Shown here piece after piece: positions 40,827-50,470 of a stretch of DNA of 64,000 nucleotides. A model generated the notes under the pieces. It searched no databases. It was not told where the DNA came from and saw only the letters and a program-made list of their open reading frames with translations. Position 1 is the first letter of the stretch. Every line of letters begins with the position of its first letter. Source of the stretch: Lactobacillus johnsonii (lineage in GTDB: Bacteria > Bacillota > Bacilli > Lactobacillales > Lactobacillaceae); the NCBI RefSeq assembly GCF_013487865.1, contig NZ_CP047409.1:744001-808000 (forward strand), given 5' to 3'. The position numbers were made by a program, and so were the translations under genes.

Positions 40827-41441
40827 TTATTTTGCGATATAGTGAAAGTCAGGATTTTGTTCTTTATCTAGCTTGTCCCAAGCTTCTTCCAATTGCTGGT
40901 ATAGAGCAGGTGTAGTTTCTTTATTAATCTTTTCGCGGCGTGGAATATAGATTGGATCACCAAAACAAATGTCTAAGGATTTTCTTTTTAGGAAGCCTTT
41001 AAAGGTCAACGGTCCTTGATAAACAACTGGCACTAAAGGCTTATTAGCCATTTTGGCAATAACAAATGCGCCACTTTTAAGTTCTTCAGAATGACGAGTT
41101 CCGGAAGGAAAAATAATCAAAGATAGGTCACCTTTGCGTAATCCTTTAACAGGAATTTTAATTGCAGAAGGACCAGGATTATCGCGATCTACTGAAAAAG
41201 CATGTGCATGCACTAAAATAAATCTCAAAATAGGATTTTTAAAAAGTTCTTTTTTTGCCATAAACATAAATTCCATTGGACTTGCAGCCAAGGCAAAAAG
41301 AATTGGTTCCCACCAAGTTCGATGAGGGGCTACTAAAATATAGTTACCTTTTGGTATACGGTCTTTATGATGAACATGTAAATGTCCATTAAGTACCCAG
41401 ACAATAAATCGGGCGATTGGGCGAATAATTTTATAAAACAT
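40827..41441 (-). CDS. plsC: PlsC-like 1-acylglycerol-3-phosphate acyltransferase
   Basis: Membrane acyltransferase of the LPLAT family (204 residues) that would add the second acyl chain to lysophosphatidate. Motif I reads PHRTWWEP, so His is present but the partner acid is Glu rather than Asp (H-x4-E). Motif III reads FPSGTRH, with Ser where FPEGTR is usual. VPVVYQGPL corresponds to motif IV. The start at 41441 follows TTGGAGG on the minus strand; an upstream in-frame ATG at 41477 adds a non-conserved extension. It is adjacent to cfa on the same strand, both being lipid genes. Confidence 0.82.
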   Translation of the reverse strand: MFYKIIRPIARFIVWVLNGHLHVHHKDRIPKGNYILVAPHRTWWEPILFALAASPMEFMFMAKKELFKNPILRFILVHAHAFSVDRDNPGPSAIKIPVKGLRKGDLSLIIFPSGTRHSEELKSGAFVIAKMANKPLVPVVYQGPLTFKGFLKRKSLDICFGDPIYIPRREKINKETTPALYQQLEEAWDKLDKEQNPDFHYIAK

Positions 41442-41509
41442 GATCTTTCCTCCAATTTTATCTATAGTATTATACAATACAGCAAAGAATTTTTAGAAGG
41501 GTATAGAAA

Positions 41510-42532
41510 ATGGATCTATTGAAACCTAATGAACGAATTGATTATATGTACAATGATGACCTACAAATCATCCAAGAAAAAGATGCGTTTTCTTTTTCTT
41601 TAGATACGCTTCTTCTTGGATATTTTGCGCAAAATAAAATACATGATAATTATAAAGTTGTTGATTTATGTAGTGGTAATGGGGCTGCTAGTATCTACAT
41701 GTCCTATTTTAACCGGGCACATTATGATACGGTGGAGATTCAAAAAGAAATAGCTGATCAGGCAAGACGAAGTATTAAATTGAATAAATTAGAAAATCGG
41801 ATAGAAGTCCATTGTCTGAATGCATTAGATGCCCCGAAAAAATTAGGTAAAGATAAGTATGATGTAGTTGTTGTTAATCCTCCTTATTTCAAAGTTCCTA
41901 AAGGTCATATTGTTAATCCAGATGAAAAAAAGGCCTTAGCAAGACATGAACTAGCAATTAACCTTGAGCAAATAATTAAAGTATCAAGTGATCTGCTGAA
42001 GATGAAAGGCAAAATGTTTATGGTTCATCGGCCTGAGCGTTTGGGTGAAATTATGCACTATTGTTTAGAAAATCAACTGAGTGTAAAGTGGGTGCAACCA
42101 TTTGTCTCTAAGAGAGAGGCAGATGCTAATTTAGTTGTGGTAGAAGCAATTAGAAATACTGCGAGTGATGGTCTAGTTTTGAGGGATGCAATTGTTGTTC
42201 ATAATCAAGATGGATCGTTTACACCTGAAATAAAAAAAGTTATCACTGAAAATAAGGAAGAAGGGCCTAAAAAAGAAAAATATTATTTTTACTGCTTATT
42301 GTGTAATGATGGAAGTTTCTATGGTGGTTTTACAAATGACTTAGCTCATCGATTAAAGATGCACAATGAAGGAAAAGGAGCTAAATACACAAAAACACGT
42401 CGACCAGTAAAAATGATTTATCATGAAGAATTTGATGATAAAAAACTGGCCTTAAAGAGAGAATATTGGTTCAAACACCATTCAAGAAAATGGAAAGAAG
42501 AGTTTTTAAAAGAACATAATGTAAAATTTTAA
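41510..42532 (+). CDS. Fusion of a TrmN6-like adenine-N6 methyltransferase and a GIY-YIG domain
   Basis: 340 residues. The N-terminal part (about 1-245) is a Rossmann methyltransferase, with VVDLCSGNGAASIYMS for SAM and NPPYF for the amino-group target, matching the YabB/TrmN6 (tRNA1-Val A37) type. The C-terminal part (about 255-340) is a GIY-YIG domain of the YazA/UPF0213 type (YYFYCLLCNDGSFYGGFTND, NEGKGAKYTKTRRPVKM). In Bacillus these are the adjacent genes yabB and yazA; here they are a single frame with no break. GAAGGG precedes the ATG. The GIY-YIG activity is unproven for this family. Confidence 0.88.
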   Translation: MDLLKPNERIDYMYNDDLQIIQEKDAFSFSLDTLLLGYFAQNKIHDNYKVVDLCSGNGAASIYMSYFNRAHYDTVEIQKEIADQARRSIKLNKLENRIEVHCLNALDAPKKLGKDKYDVVVVNPPYFKVPKGHIVNPDEKKALARHELAINLEQIIKVSSDLLKMKGKMFMVHRPERLGEIMHYCLENQLSVKWVQPFVSKREADANLVVVEAIRNTASDGLVLRDAIVVHNQDGSFTPEIKKVITENKEEGPKKEKYYFYCLLCNDGSFYGGFTNDLAHRLKMHNEGKGAKYTKTRRPVKMIYHEEFDDKKLALKREYWFKHHSRKWKEEFLKEHNVKF

Positions 42533-42561
42533 TTGCATTTATAAAATTAATTAGTTACAAT
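42533..42561 (+). promoter_or_regulatory. Promoter of rpsB-tsf
   Basis: TTGCAT (42533-42538), a 17-base spacer, then TACAAT (42556-42561), starting just after the methyltransferase stop. Start near 42568. Confidence 0.75.
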
Positions 42562-42568
42562 GTTCAAG

Positions 42569-42683
42569 TATGCGTTTCGCATATTAAATTTATATCACAT
42601 CAAGAGCGATTAAATTCCTAGGTGCCATTTATTGGTCAGAATTTAATACGACCTCTTGAGAGGAATTAACCAGGAGGAATTTT
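42569..42683 (+). ncRNA. Structured leader of rpsB
   Basis: The 5' leader holds hairpin TATGCG-TTT-CGCATA (42569-42583). A larger two-part stem follows: TCAAGAG (42600-42606) pairs with CTCTTGA (42653-42659), and ATTAAATTC (42609-42617) with GAATTTAAT (42639-42647). The apical loop contains CCA and TGG. No terminator tract is present. Autogenous control by S2 is inferred. Confidence 0.6.
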
Positions 42684-42685
42684 TT

Positions 42686-43471
42686 ATGACAGTTGTTACT
42701 ATGAAGCAATTGCTTGAAGCAGGTGTCCACTTTGGTCACCAAACTAGAAGATGGGATCCAAAGATGGCTCCTTACATTTTCACTCAAAGAAACGGAATCT
42801 ACATCATTGACTTACAAAAGACTATTAAGATGTTAGATGACGCTTACAACTACGTTAAGGCAGTTGCTCAAGACGGTGGCGTATTCTTGTTTGTTGGTAC
42901 TAAGAAACAAGCACAAGACGCTGTTAAAGAAGAAGCTACACGTGCAGGTCAATACTACGTTAACCAACGTTGGTTAGGTGGTACTTTGACTAACTGGACT
43001 ACTATCCAAAGCCGTGTTAAGAGATTAAAGGAATTAAAGCAAATGTCAGAAGATGGCACTTTCGACGTATTACCAAAGAAGGAAGTTGCACTTTTGACTA
43101 AGGAAATGGAAAAACTTGAAAGATTCTTAGGTGGTATTGAAGATATGCCAAGAATCCCAGATGTTATGTTTGTTGTTGATCCTAAGAAAGAAAAGATCGC
43201 TGTTCACGAAGCAAACATTTTAGGTATCCCTGTAGTAGCTATGGTTGATACTAACACTGATCCAGATCCAATCGACGTTGTTATTCCAGCAAACGATGAC
43301 GCAATTCGTGCAATTCGTTTGATTTCAGGTGCTATGGCTGATGCAATTATCGAAGGTAAGCAAGGCCAAGATGACAGCGAAGATGTTGAAAAAGAAATGG
43401 CTGATAAAGCAGCAGCTGAAGACGATGAAGAAGAATCCATCGAAGTAGTTGTTGAAAAATCAGAAGACTAA
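42686..43471 (+). CDS. rpsB: 30S ribosomal protein S2
   Basis: Small-subunit protein of 261 residues. It starts [20 protein letters not shown] and has [19 protein letters not shown] and [12 protein letters not shown]. An acidic C-terminal tail follows. The ATG at 42686 follows CAGGAGGA; the in-frame start 30 bases upstream lies in the leader stem and is rejected. It is paired with tsf, the usual arrangement, and preceded by its own promoter and a structured leader. Confidence 0.97.
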   Translation: MTVVTMKQLLEAGVHFGHQTRRWDPKMAPYIFTQRNGIYIIDLQKTIKMLDDAYNYVKAVAQDGGVFLFVGTKKQAQDAVKEEATRAGQYYVNQRWLGGTLTNWTTIQSRVKRLKELKQMSEDGTFDVLPKKEVALLTKEMEKLERFLGGIEDMPRIPDVMFVVDPKKEKIAVHEANILGIPVVAMVDTNTDPDPIDVVIPANDDAIRAIRLISGAMADAIIEGKQGQDDSEDVEKEMADKAAAEDDEEESIEVVVEKSED

Positions 43472-43508
43472 TTTGTTTTTACTGTTAGTTCTGTAGGAGG
43501 ACATATTA

Positions 43509-44534
43509 ATGGCAAAAATTACTGCTCAATTAGTTAAAGAATTACGTGAACGTACTGGTGCTGGTGTTATGGATGCCAAGAAAGCATTAGTAGAAGTTGA
43601 CGGTGACATGGATAAGGCAGTTCAATACCTTCGTGATAAAGGTATGGCAAAGGCTGCTAAGAAAGCTGACCGTGTTGCAGCTGAAGGTTTAACTGGTGTT
43701 TACGTTGATGGTAATGTTGCAGCTATTACTGAAGTTAACTCAGAAACTGACTTCGTTTCTTCAAACGATAAGTTTGTTAAATTAGTTAATGCAGCTACTA
43801 AAACTATTGCTGAAGGTAAACCTGCTGACATGGAAGCAGCTGAAGAATTAAAGATGGCTGATGGTACTACTTTGGGTCAGTCATTCGTAGATGCAACTGC
43901 TACTATTGGTGAAAAGATCGTCTTACGTCGTTTCGCTTTAGAAGAAAAAACTGATGACCAAGAATTTGGTGCATACCAACACAATGGTGGCCAAATTGGT
44001 GTTATCACTGTTTTAGAAGGTGCTGATGCAGCTACTGCTAAGCATTTAGCTATGCACATTGCTGCTATGAGTCCTAAAGTTATCTCACCTGATGAATTAG
44101 ATGATGAATTCATCACTGATCAATTAGCTGTTATGAACCACAAGATTGATCAAGATAACGAAAGTCGTGCTTTGGTAAACAAGAAGCCATTACCACACCT
44201 TGTTTATGGTTCAGAAAAACAATTAAGCGATGATGTTTTAGCTAAAGCTAAAGAAGACATTAAGGCTGAACTTAAAGAAGAAGGTAAGCCTGAAAAGATT
44301 TGGGATAAGATTATTCCTGGTAAGATGCAACGCTTTATTGATGATAATACTCAAGTTGATAAGCAATTTGCAGTTTTATCACAAAACTACATTATGGACG
44401 ACAGCAAGACTGTTGGCGAATTCTTGAAGGAAAAGGGAGCTAAGTTAGTTGCTTTCCAACGTTACGAAGTTGGCGAAGGTATTGAAAAGAAGCAAGAAGA
44501 CTTTGCTGCCGAAGTACGTGAACAAATGAAGTAA
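43509..44534 (+). CDS. tsf: Translation elongation factor Ts
   Basis: Nucleotide-exchange factor that regenerates EF-Tu-GTP. 341 residues with the N-terminal signature [15 protein letters not shown] and the core [12 protein letters not shown]. The C-terminal [17 protein letters not shown] follows. It follows rpsB by 37 bases with GTAGGAGG as ribosome binding site. A strong terminator follows, so rpsB-tsf is a unit separate from pyrH-frr. Confidence 0.97.
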   Translation: MAKITAQLVKELRERTGAGVMDAKKALVEVDGDMDKAVQYLRDKGMAKAAKKADRVAAEGLTGVYVDGNVAAITEVNSETDFVSSNDKFVKLVNAATKTIAEGKPADMEAAEELKMADGTTLGQSFVDATATIGEKIVLRRFALEEKTDDQEFGAYQHNGGQIGVITVLEGADAATAKHLAMHIAAMSPKVISPDELDDEFITDQLAVMNHKIDQDNESRALVNKKPLPHLVYGSEKQLSDDVLAKAKEDIKAELKEEGKPEKIWDKIIPGKMQRFIDDNTQVDKQFAVLSQNYIMDDSKTVGEFLKEKGAKLVAFQRYEVGEGIEKKQEDFAAEVREQMK

Positions 44535-44550
44535 TTATTTACTTAAAAAT

Positions 44551-44582
44551 GGGAGTAACGCTTAGGCGTTGCTCCTTTTTTT
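44551..44582 (+). terminator. Rho-independent terminator after tsf
   Basis: GGAGTAACGC (44552-44561) pairs with GCGTTGCTCC (44566-44575) with one G-U pair, followed by T7. Confidence 0.88.
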
Positions 44583-44608
44583 CGGTATAATATATTGCAG
44601 TGATTTTA

Positions 44609-44617
44609 TGGTAAAAT
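44609..44617 (+). promoter_or_regulatory. Candidate extended -10 promoter of pyrH
   Basis: TGGTAAAAT (44609-44617) lies 26 bases before the pyrH ATG. A second TATAAT at 44586 could also be used. No clear -35. Confidence 0.4.
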
Positions 44618-44643
44618 GATAAAAGCAATGAGGAGGTAAATTT

Positions 44644-45369
44644 ATGAGTCAAGTTAAGTATAAACGTATTATTTTAAAAGTTTCTGGTGAGGCCCTTGCT
44701 GGTGAAAAAGGTACTGGTATTAACCCAGAGGTTATTAAGCATCTAGCTGAAGAAATTAAGTCTGTTCACGATATGGGTGTTGAAATCGGCATTGTGTGTG
44801 GCGGTGGAAACATGTGGCGTGGTGAAACTGGTGCAAATCTGGGTATGGAAAGAGCTCAGGCAGACTACATGGGAATGTTAGCAACAATTATGAATGGTCT
44901 AGCATTACAAGATGGATTAGAAAACTTGGGCGTTCCAACACGAGTACAAACATCAATTGAAATGCGTCAAATTGCGGAACCATATATTCGTCGTAAAGCC
45001 GTTCGTCATTTAGAAAAGGGCCGTGTTGTTATTTTTGGTGGTGGTACCGGTAATCCTTACTTCTCAACCGATACTACTGCAGCTTTAAGAGCAGCTGAAA
45101 TTAATGCAGATGTAATTTTGATGGCTAAAAATGGAGTTGACGGCGTTTACTCAGCTGATCCTAAAGTTGATCCAAATGCTAAGAAATACTCTGAATTAAC
45201 TCAACTTGATTTGATTTCAAAGAACTTAAAAGTAATGGATAGTACAGCTAGTTCATTGTCTATGGATAATAATATTCCACTAGTTGTCTTTAATGTAAAT
45301 AAGCCTGGTAACATCAAGAAAGTTGTTATGGGTGAAAATATTGGTACTGTAATCAAAGGTGATAAATAA
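44644..45369 (+). CDS. pyrH: UMP kinase
   Basis: Phosphorylates UMP to UDP, feeding nucleotide and cell-wall precursor synthesis. 241 residues of the amino acid kinase fold. KVSGEAL lies at the N-terminus, [12 protein letters not shown] binds nucleotide, and [19 protein letters not shown] is the conserved active-site stretch. It starts with ATG behind GAGGAGG. Its stop codon overlaps the frr ATG by one base (TAATG), so pyrH and frr are coupled. Confidence 0.97.
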   Translation: MSQVKYKRIILKVSGEALAGEKGTGINPEVIKHLAEEIKSVHDMGVEIGIVCGGGNMWRGETGANLGMERAQADYMGMLATIMNGLALQDGLENLGVPTRVQTSIEMRQIAEPYIRRKAVRHLEKGRVVIFGGGTGNPYFSTDTTAALRAAEINADVILMAKNGVDGVYSADPKVDPNAKKYSELTQLDLISKNLKVMDSTASSLSMDNNIPLVVFNVNKPGNIKKVVMGENIGTVIKGDK

Positions 45370-45926
45370 TGGCTAATGAAGTAATTGAAAAAGCAAAAGA
45401 TAATATGAAAAAGTCTATCGCTGTATTCCAAAAGGAATTAGGTGGTATTCGTGCCGGCGTGGCAAATGCAAGCTTATTGGATGGAATTAAGGTTAACTAC
45501 TACGGTGTTCCAACTCCACTTACACAAATGTCTAGTGTAAGTATTCCTGAAGCTCGTGTTTTAATGGTAACGCCTTATGATAAATCAACTTTAGATGACA
45601 TTGAACATGCTATCTTAGCTTCTGATCTTGGAATTACTCCAGCTAATGATGGTACTGTAATTAGAATTGTTATTCCGCAATTAACTGGTGAACGTCGTCA
45701 AGAAATTGCTAAGCAAGTAGGCAAGCTTGCTGAAAAAGGTAAGATTGCTGTCCGCAATGTTCGTCGAGATGCAATGGATACTTTGAAGCGTCAAGAAAAA
45801 GATGGCGATATTACTGAAGATGAACAACGTAGTTTAGAAAAACAAGTTCAAAAAGTAACTGACGATGCTACTAAAGAAATTGATAAATTAGCAGATCAAA
45901 AGAGTCAAGAAATTACTCAGGGTTAG
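45369..45926 (+). CDS. frr: Ribosome recycling factor
   Basis: Splits post-termination ribosomes together with EF-G. 185 residues; helical domain I and a small beta domain ([31 protein letters not shown]). The C-terminal long helices contain RVRRDAMD-like [14 protein letters not shown] overlaps the pyrH stop. It precedes uppS by 18 bases. Confidence 0.97.
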   Translation: MANEVIEKAKDNMKKSIAVFQKELGGIRAGVANASLLDGIKVNYYGVPTPLTQMSSVSIPEARVLMVTPYDKSTLDDIEHAILASDLGITPANDGTVIRIVIPQLTGERRQEIAKQVGKLAEKGKIAVRNVRRDAMDTLKRQEKDGDITEDEQRSLEKQVQKVTDDATKEIDKLADQKSQEITQG

Positions 45927-45944
45927 TTTAGGACTTGATAAGAT

Positions 45945-46664
45945 ATGTCAGAATCAAAAAAACCACTTAATCATTTAGCCATAATTATGGATGGAAATGG
46001 TAGATGGGCAAAAAAAAGACATTTACCACGTTTTGTCGGACATCGTCATGGTATGGATAATATTCGAAATATTGCTCTTGCCGCCAATAAATTAGGAATA
46101 AAAGTTTTAACACTTTATGCTTTTTCAACTGAAAATTGGGCTCGTCCGACTGACGAAGTAAACTATTTGATGCGTTTACCAATTGACTTTTTTGATAAGT
46201 TTATGCCGGAACTAATGGAAAATAACGTTCGGGTTAATATCATGGGATTTGTAGACGAATTACCTGAGAAGACATATTTAGTAACCCAAAAAGCCATGGC
46301 AGAAACAGCTAATAATACAGGAATGGTATTGAATTTTGCCTTTAACTATGGATCGCGTAGAGAAATAACGGCTGGAGTACAAGAAATTGCTCGTAAGGTA
46401 AAAGTCGGGGAAATTGATATTGATGATATTAGTGAAAAAATGGTCTCGGATCATTTGCTGACTCATTCTTTAGCTCCATATGAAGACCCTGATTTATTAA
46501 TTAGAACATCTGGAGAAGAACGTTTATCAAATTTCTTACTGTGGCAAATGGCCTATACTGAATTTAGTTTTTCAGATAAATTATGGCCAGATTTTGATAA
46601 AACTGATTTAGAAGAATTAGTTAAAGATTATCAAGGACGTAATCGTCGTTTTGGAAAAGTATAA
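45945..46664 (+). CDS. uppS: Undecaprenyl pyrophosphate synthase
   Basis: Cis-prenyltransferase that makes the C55 lipid carrier for peptidoglycan and other wall polymers. 239 residues. Catalytic Asp16 lies in [13 protein letters not shown], with HRHGMDNI next to it. [12 protein letters not shown] follows, and the C-terminal [15 protein letters not shown] completes the signature. It is followed by cdsA, giving a lipid-precursor pair inside the translation run. Confidence 0.97.
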   Translation: MSESKKPLNHLAIIMDGNGRWAKKRHLPRFVGHRHGMDNIRNIALAANKLGIKVLTLYAFSTENWARPTDEVNYLMRLPIDFFDKFMPELMENNVRVNIMGFVDELPEKTYLVTQKAMAETANNTGMVLNFAFNYGSRREITAGVQEIARKVKVGEIDIDDISEKMVSDHLLTHSLAPYEDPDLLIRTSGEERLSNFLLWQMAYTEFSFSDKLWPDFDKTDLEELVKDYQGRNRRFGKV

Positions 46665-46690
46665 TTTTAATTAGAACTGTAGAATTTTAA

Positions 46691-47482
46691 ATGAAACAAC
46701 GTGTAATAACAGCTATTGTAGCTTTAATTTTATTTATTCCGATTGTTTTAATGGGCGGCATTTGGATTGATGTCCTAGTTTGTGCGTTTGCAGCAGTTGG
46801 AATTAGCGAAATTTTTATTATGAAGAAGCAAATTATTGTTTCTTGGGATTTTATCTTGGCCTTATTAGCAACCTTGACTATGGCAGTCCCCGATTCATTC
46901 TTTAAATTTTTACCTGCGTTTTTAAATAAGTATGATATTTTTTATATCTTCGTAATGTTGATGCTCGTAAGAACGGTTTTGTCTAAGAATAAGGTTACAT
47001 TTGATGATGCCGGAGTTTATACTTTGGCTGCCTTATACATCGGAACTGGCTTTCACTTCATGGCCGCTATTAGAAATGCCCATCTTGGATTAGCAATTTT
47101 AGGCTATGTATTTGCAGTTGTTTGGTCAACGGATATTGCAGCGTATATGGTGGGACGTAAGATTGGAAAGCATAAATTATGGCCAGTTATTAGTCCTAAT
47201 AAAACATGGGAAGGATCTATTGGAGCAGTAATTTGTGCAGTAATTATCGCAGCAATTTATGTTACCTTAGTTCCTACTGGTAGGAATAATGCTATGATGA
47301 TTGTTCTAGCCTTCTTCTTATCAATTGTTGGTCAGATGGGAGATTTAGTTGAATCAGCCTACAAACGCTTTTATGGTGTGAAAGATTCAGGTAAGATCTT
47401 GCCTGGTCATGGAGGAATTTTAGATCGATTTGATAGCATGCTTTTCGTTTTACCTGTTGTTGCATTTATGGGTATTTTATAG
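46691..47482 (+). CDS. cdsA: Phosphatidate cytidylyltransferase
   Basis: Membrane enzyme making CDP-diacylglycerol from phosphatidate, the branch point to phosphatidylglycerol and cardiolipin. 263 residues with about seven hydrophobic helices. The family signature is SPNKTWEGS near the middle and DSGKILPGHGGILDRFDSM near the C-terminus. It starts with ATG; upstream Shine-Dalgarno is weak (AGAACTGTAGAA). It follows uppS by 26 bases. Confidence 0.95.
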   Translation: MKQRVITAIVALILFIPIVLMGGIWIDVLVCAFAAVGISEIFIMKKQIIVSWDFILALLATLTMAVPDSFFKFLPAFLNKYDIFYIFVMLMLVRTVLSKNKVTFDDAGVYTLAALYIGTGFHFMAAIRNAHLGLAILGYVFAVVWSTDIAAYMVGRKIGKHKLWPVISPNKTWEGSIGAVICAVIIAAIYVTLVPTGRNNAMMIVLAFFLSIVGQMGDLVESAYKRFYGVKDSGKILPGHGGILDRFDSMLFVLPVVAFMGIL

Positions 47483-47494
47483 GAGAGCTACTGA

Positions 47495-48751
47495 ATGAAA
47501 GGTATTTTAATCTTTCTAGTTGTTTTTGGGATACTTGTTTTTGTTCATGAATTTGGACATTTTATTGTTGCAAAAAAGTGCGGTATTTTAGTTCGTGAAT
47601 TTTCAATTGGTATGGGGCCAAAATTGTTTCAAAAGATGCGTGCTAAAACCACTTATACTATTAGATGGCTTCCTTTAGGGGGATATGTGCGTTTAGCGGG
47701 ACCTGATGATGCCGCAAAGATTGATCCTGGTACTACAGTAGTATTGCAGTTAGATGATCAAAATAAAGTTAAACGAATTGATGCATCAGGATCTCAAATG
47801 CCAATTGAAGGAATTCCAGTACAAGTCAATGCCGCTGATTTAGTAGATGCATTAACTATTCAAGGATATGAAAATGGTGATGAAGATCAACTAAAAACTT
47901 ATTCTGTTGATCATGATGCCACGATCATTGAGCAAAATGGAACTGAATTGTTAATTGCACCCCGAGATACACAATTTCAAGAGGCTAGTGTTGGTAAAAA
48001 ACTAGCTACTAATTTTGCTGGTCCATTCATGAATATTGTCTTAGGATTTGTTGTATTTATTATTTGGTCATTAGCAGCTCCTGGTGCACCGACTACAACA
48101 GTAGGTAGCACTATTGCTCATCAACCTGCTCAAGTAGCTGGGATCAAAGCTAATGATGAAATTATCGCGATTAATAATAAAAAAATTAGTAATTTCAATC
48201 AAATTGCTGCTGAACTAGCTGAAAGTAAAGGTAAGACTGTTGAAGTAAAGGTAAAAAGAGATAATAAGGTTAAAAATTTCTCCATAAAGCCTAAAGCTAA
48301 TAAGATAGATGGTCAAAAAGTCTATCAACTTGGTTTTTATGGAAAGCCTGATAATAGTCTTGGTGCAAAAATTAGCCGTGGATGGAATACAAGTATTAGT
48401 ACAACTGGTTTAATCTTTAATGCCGTAGGTAATTTGTTTAGACATTTTAGTTTGAACAAGCTTTCTGGACCGGTAGGAATTTATTCGCAAACCGTTCAAG
48501 TTTCAAACATGGGCTTTACATACTTGCTAGCATTTTTAGCAATGATTTCTATTAATTTGGGAATTGTAAATTTGATTCCAATCCCTGGATTAGATGGTGG
48601 AAAATTATTACTTAACCTGATTCAGCTCATTATTCGAAAACCAATTCCTGAAGATAAGGAAGCAATTATAGATGTAATCGGTTTTGTCATTCTCTTACTG
48701 TTAATTGTTGCAGTAACTGGAAATGATATTTATCGCTATTTTATTAAGTAA
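47495..48751 (+). CDS. rseP: Site-2 intramembrane metalloprotease RseP
   Basis: Intramembrane zinc protease of the RseP/RasP/Eep family, 418 residues. Such enzymes clear remnant signal peptides and cleave anti-sigma factors or peptide pheromone precursors. HEFGH (residues 18-22) in the first helix binds zinc, a PDZ domain lies around residues 200-270, and LIPIPGLDGGKLL in the C-terminal helices supplies the third ligand. It follows cdsA by 12 bases with AGGAGAG. Confidence 0.95.
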   Translation: MKGILIFLVVFGILVFVHEFGHFIVAKKCGILVREFSIGMGPKLFQKMRAKTTYTIRWLPLGGYVRLAGPDDAAKIDPGTTVVLQLDDQNKVKRIDASGSQMPIEGIPVQVNAADLVDALTIQGYENGDEDQLKTYSVDHDATIIEQNGTELLIAPRDTQFQEASVGKKLATNFAGPFMNIVLGFVVFIIWSLAAPGAPTTTVGSTIAHQPAQVAGIKANDEIIAINNKKISNFNQIAAELAESKGKTVEVKVKRDNKVKNFSIKPKANKIDGQKVYQLGFYGKPDNSLGAKISRGWNTSISTTGLIFNAVGNLFRHFSLNKLSGPVGIYSQTVQVSNMGFTYLLAFLAMISINLGIVNLIPIPGLDGGKLLLNLIQLIIRKPIPEDKEAIIDVIGFVILLLLIVAVTGNDIYRYFIK

Positions 48752-48767
48752 ATTTTTGGAGGAATAA

Positions 48768-50465
48768 ATGCGTCAATCAAAATTTTTTATGCCAACGTTA
48801 AAAGAGGCACCTTCTGATGCTGTAGCAAAAAGTCACCAATTAATGCTTAGAGGTGGCTATATCCGTCAAGTAACTGCCGGGGTTTATGCATACTTACCTT
48901 TGGGTTACCGCGTCCTACGCAAGGCGGAAAATATTATTGAAGAAGAAATGGATAATATTAATGTACCTGAAATGATCATGCCTCATCTCTTGCCTGCAAC
49001 CCTTTGGCAAGAATCTGGTCGTTATAAAAAATATGGCGCAGAAATGTTTAAGCTTCAAGACCGACATGGACGTGAAAGTTTGCTTGGACCAACACATGAG
49101 GAAACCTTCACCGAAATTGTTGCTAAGAACTTAAAGAGTTACAAGCAAATGCCACTTGCTCTATATCAAATTCAAACTAAATTCCGTGATGAAAATCGTC
49201 CACGTTTCGGTTTGCTCCGTGGTAGAGAATTTGTCATGTTAGATGGCTACAGCTTTGCAGCAACTCGTGAACAATTAGATGAACAATTCGATGATCAAAA
49301 ATCCGCATATTTAAAGATCTTTAATCGTGCTGGTGTTACTGTTCACCCTGTTATTGCAGATTCAGGTACAATGGGTGGAAAGAACTCAACTGAATTTCAA
49401 GCTCCTGCTGCAATTGGTGAAGATACAATTGCTACTAATGAAAAAGGCACTTACGCTGCTAACCTTGAAATGGCTAAAAGTATTGATACTTTTAAACAAG
49501 AACCAGAAGAAGCAAAAGACTTAGCTAAAGTAGCCACTCCAGGAATGGATACAATTGAAAAGTTAGCTGATTTTCTTAAAGTTCCTTCAACTAGAATTGT
49601 TAAGAGTATCTTATACATTGCAGATGACCAAAAGGTCTTAGTTCTCATCCGTGGTGATAAGGAAATTAACGAAGTTAAATTAGGTCATATCTTAGATGCA
49701 GATGAAGTTAGAACTGCAAATGCTGATGAATTAGTAGAAATTACTGGTTCAGAAAAGGGCGGCGTTGGACCAATCAATGCTGACTGGGCTGATAAAATTA
49801 TTGCGGATGAAACAGTCAAAGATTTGTACAATGTAGTTGTAGGTGCAAATGAAACCGACTATCAATATCAAAATGCTAATTTAGATCGCGACTTTAAAGT
49901 TGACGAATTTGCGGATATTCGTACGGCAAACGAAGGAGAACCAGATCCAGTTGATCATTTACCATTGAAATTTACTACTAGTATTGAAGTTGGTCATATC
50001 TTTAAATTAGGTACTTACTATACTGATACTATGGGTGCTGATTTCTTAGATAATAATGGTAAAGCTAAGCCAGTAATCATGGGCTCCTATGGAATTGGGG
50101 TAACCAGAATGCTGTCAGCTGCAGTTGAACAACACTTAACTGAAAATGGAATCGCATGGCCAAAAGAAATTGCTCCATTTGCCATTCATTTAATTCAAAT
50201 GAAAATGAAGGATGAAACTCAAACTGAATTAGCTGAAAAACTTGAAAAAGAACTTTCAGCCAAGTATGATGTTTTATACGATGATAGAAATGAACGACCA
50301 GGTGTTAAATTTAATGATGCTGACTTAGTCGGAGCACCATTAAGAATTACAATCGGTCGAAAAGCAAAAGATGGTATTGTAGAAGTAAAGCGTCCAATGG
50401 ATGAAAAGGCTACTGAAGTTAATATTTCTGATTTGGATGCTGTGATTACAAAAGAGTTAGGATAA
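48768..50465 (+). CDS. proS: Prolyl-tRNA synthetase (bacterial type with editing domain)
   Basis: Class II aminoacyl-tRNA synthetase of 565 residues. Motif 1 region TAGVYAYLPLGYRVLRK, motif 2 FRDENRPRFGLLRGREFVM and motif 3 GSYGIGVTRM form the active site. The INS (YbaK-like) editing domain lies between motifs 2 and 3 (about residues 225-400). A C-terminal anticodon-binding domain follows. TTGGAGGA precedes ATG. No T-box leader is present in the 16 bases before it. Confidence 0.97.
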   Translation: MRQSKFFMPTLKEAPSDAVAKSHQLMLRGGYIRQVTAGVYAYLPLGYRVLRKAENIIEEEMDNINVPEMIMPHLLPATLWQESGRYKKYGAEMFKLQDRHGRESLLGPTHEETFTEIVAKNLKSYKQMPLALYQIQTKFRDENRPRFGLLRGREFVMLDGYSFAATREQLDEQFDDQKSAYLKIFNRAGVTVHPVIADSGTMGGKNSTEFQAPAAIGEDTIATNEKGTYAANLEMAKSIDTFKQEPEEAKDLAKVATPGMDTIEKLADFLKVPSTRIVKSILYIADDQKVLVLIRGDKEINEVKLGHILDADEVRTANADELVEITGSEKGGVGPINADWADKIIADETVKDLYNVVVGANETDYQYQNANLDRDFKVDEFADIRTANEGEPDPVDHLPLKFTTSIEVGHIFKLGTYYTDTMGADFLDNNGKAKPVIMGSYGIGVTRMLSAAVEQHLTENGIAWPKEIAPFAIHLIQMKMKDETQTELAEKLEKELSAKYDVLYDDRNERPGVKFNDADLVGAPLRITIGRKAKDGIVEVKRPMDEKATEVNISDLDAVITKELG

Positions 50466-50470
50466 TTTTT

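Noticed and set aside
48752-48767. T-box leader before proS.
   Set aside because: Only 16 bases separate rseP and proS, too short for a T-box; none is visible.
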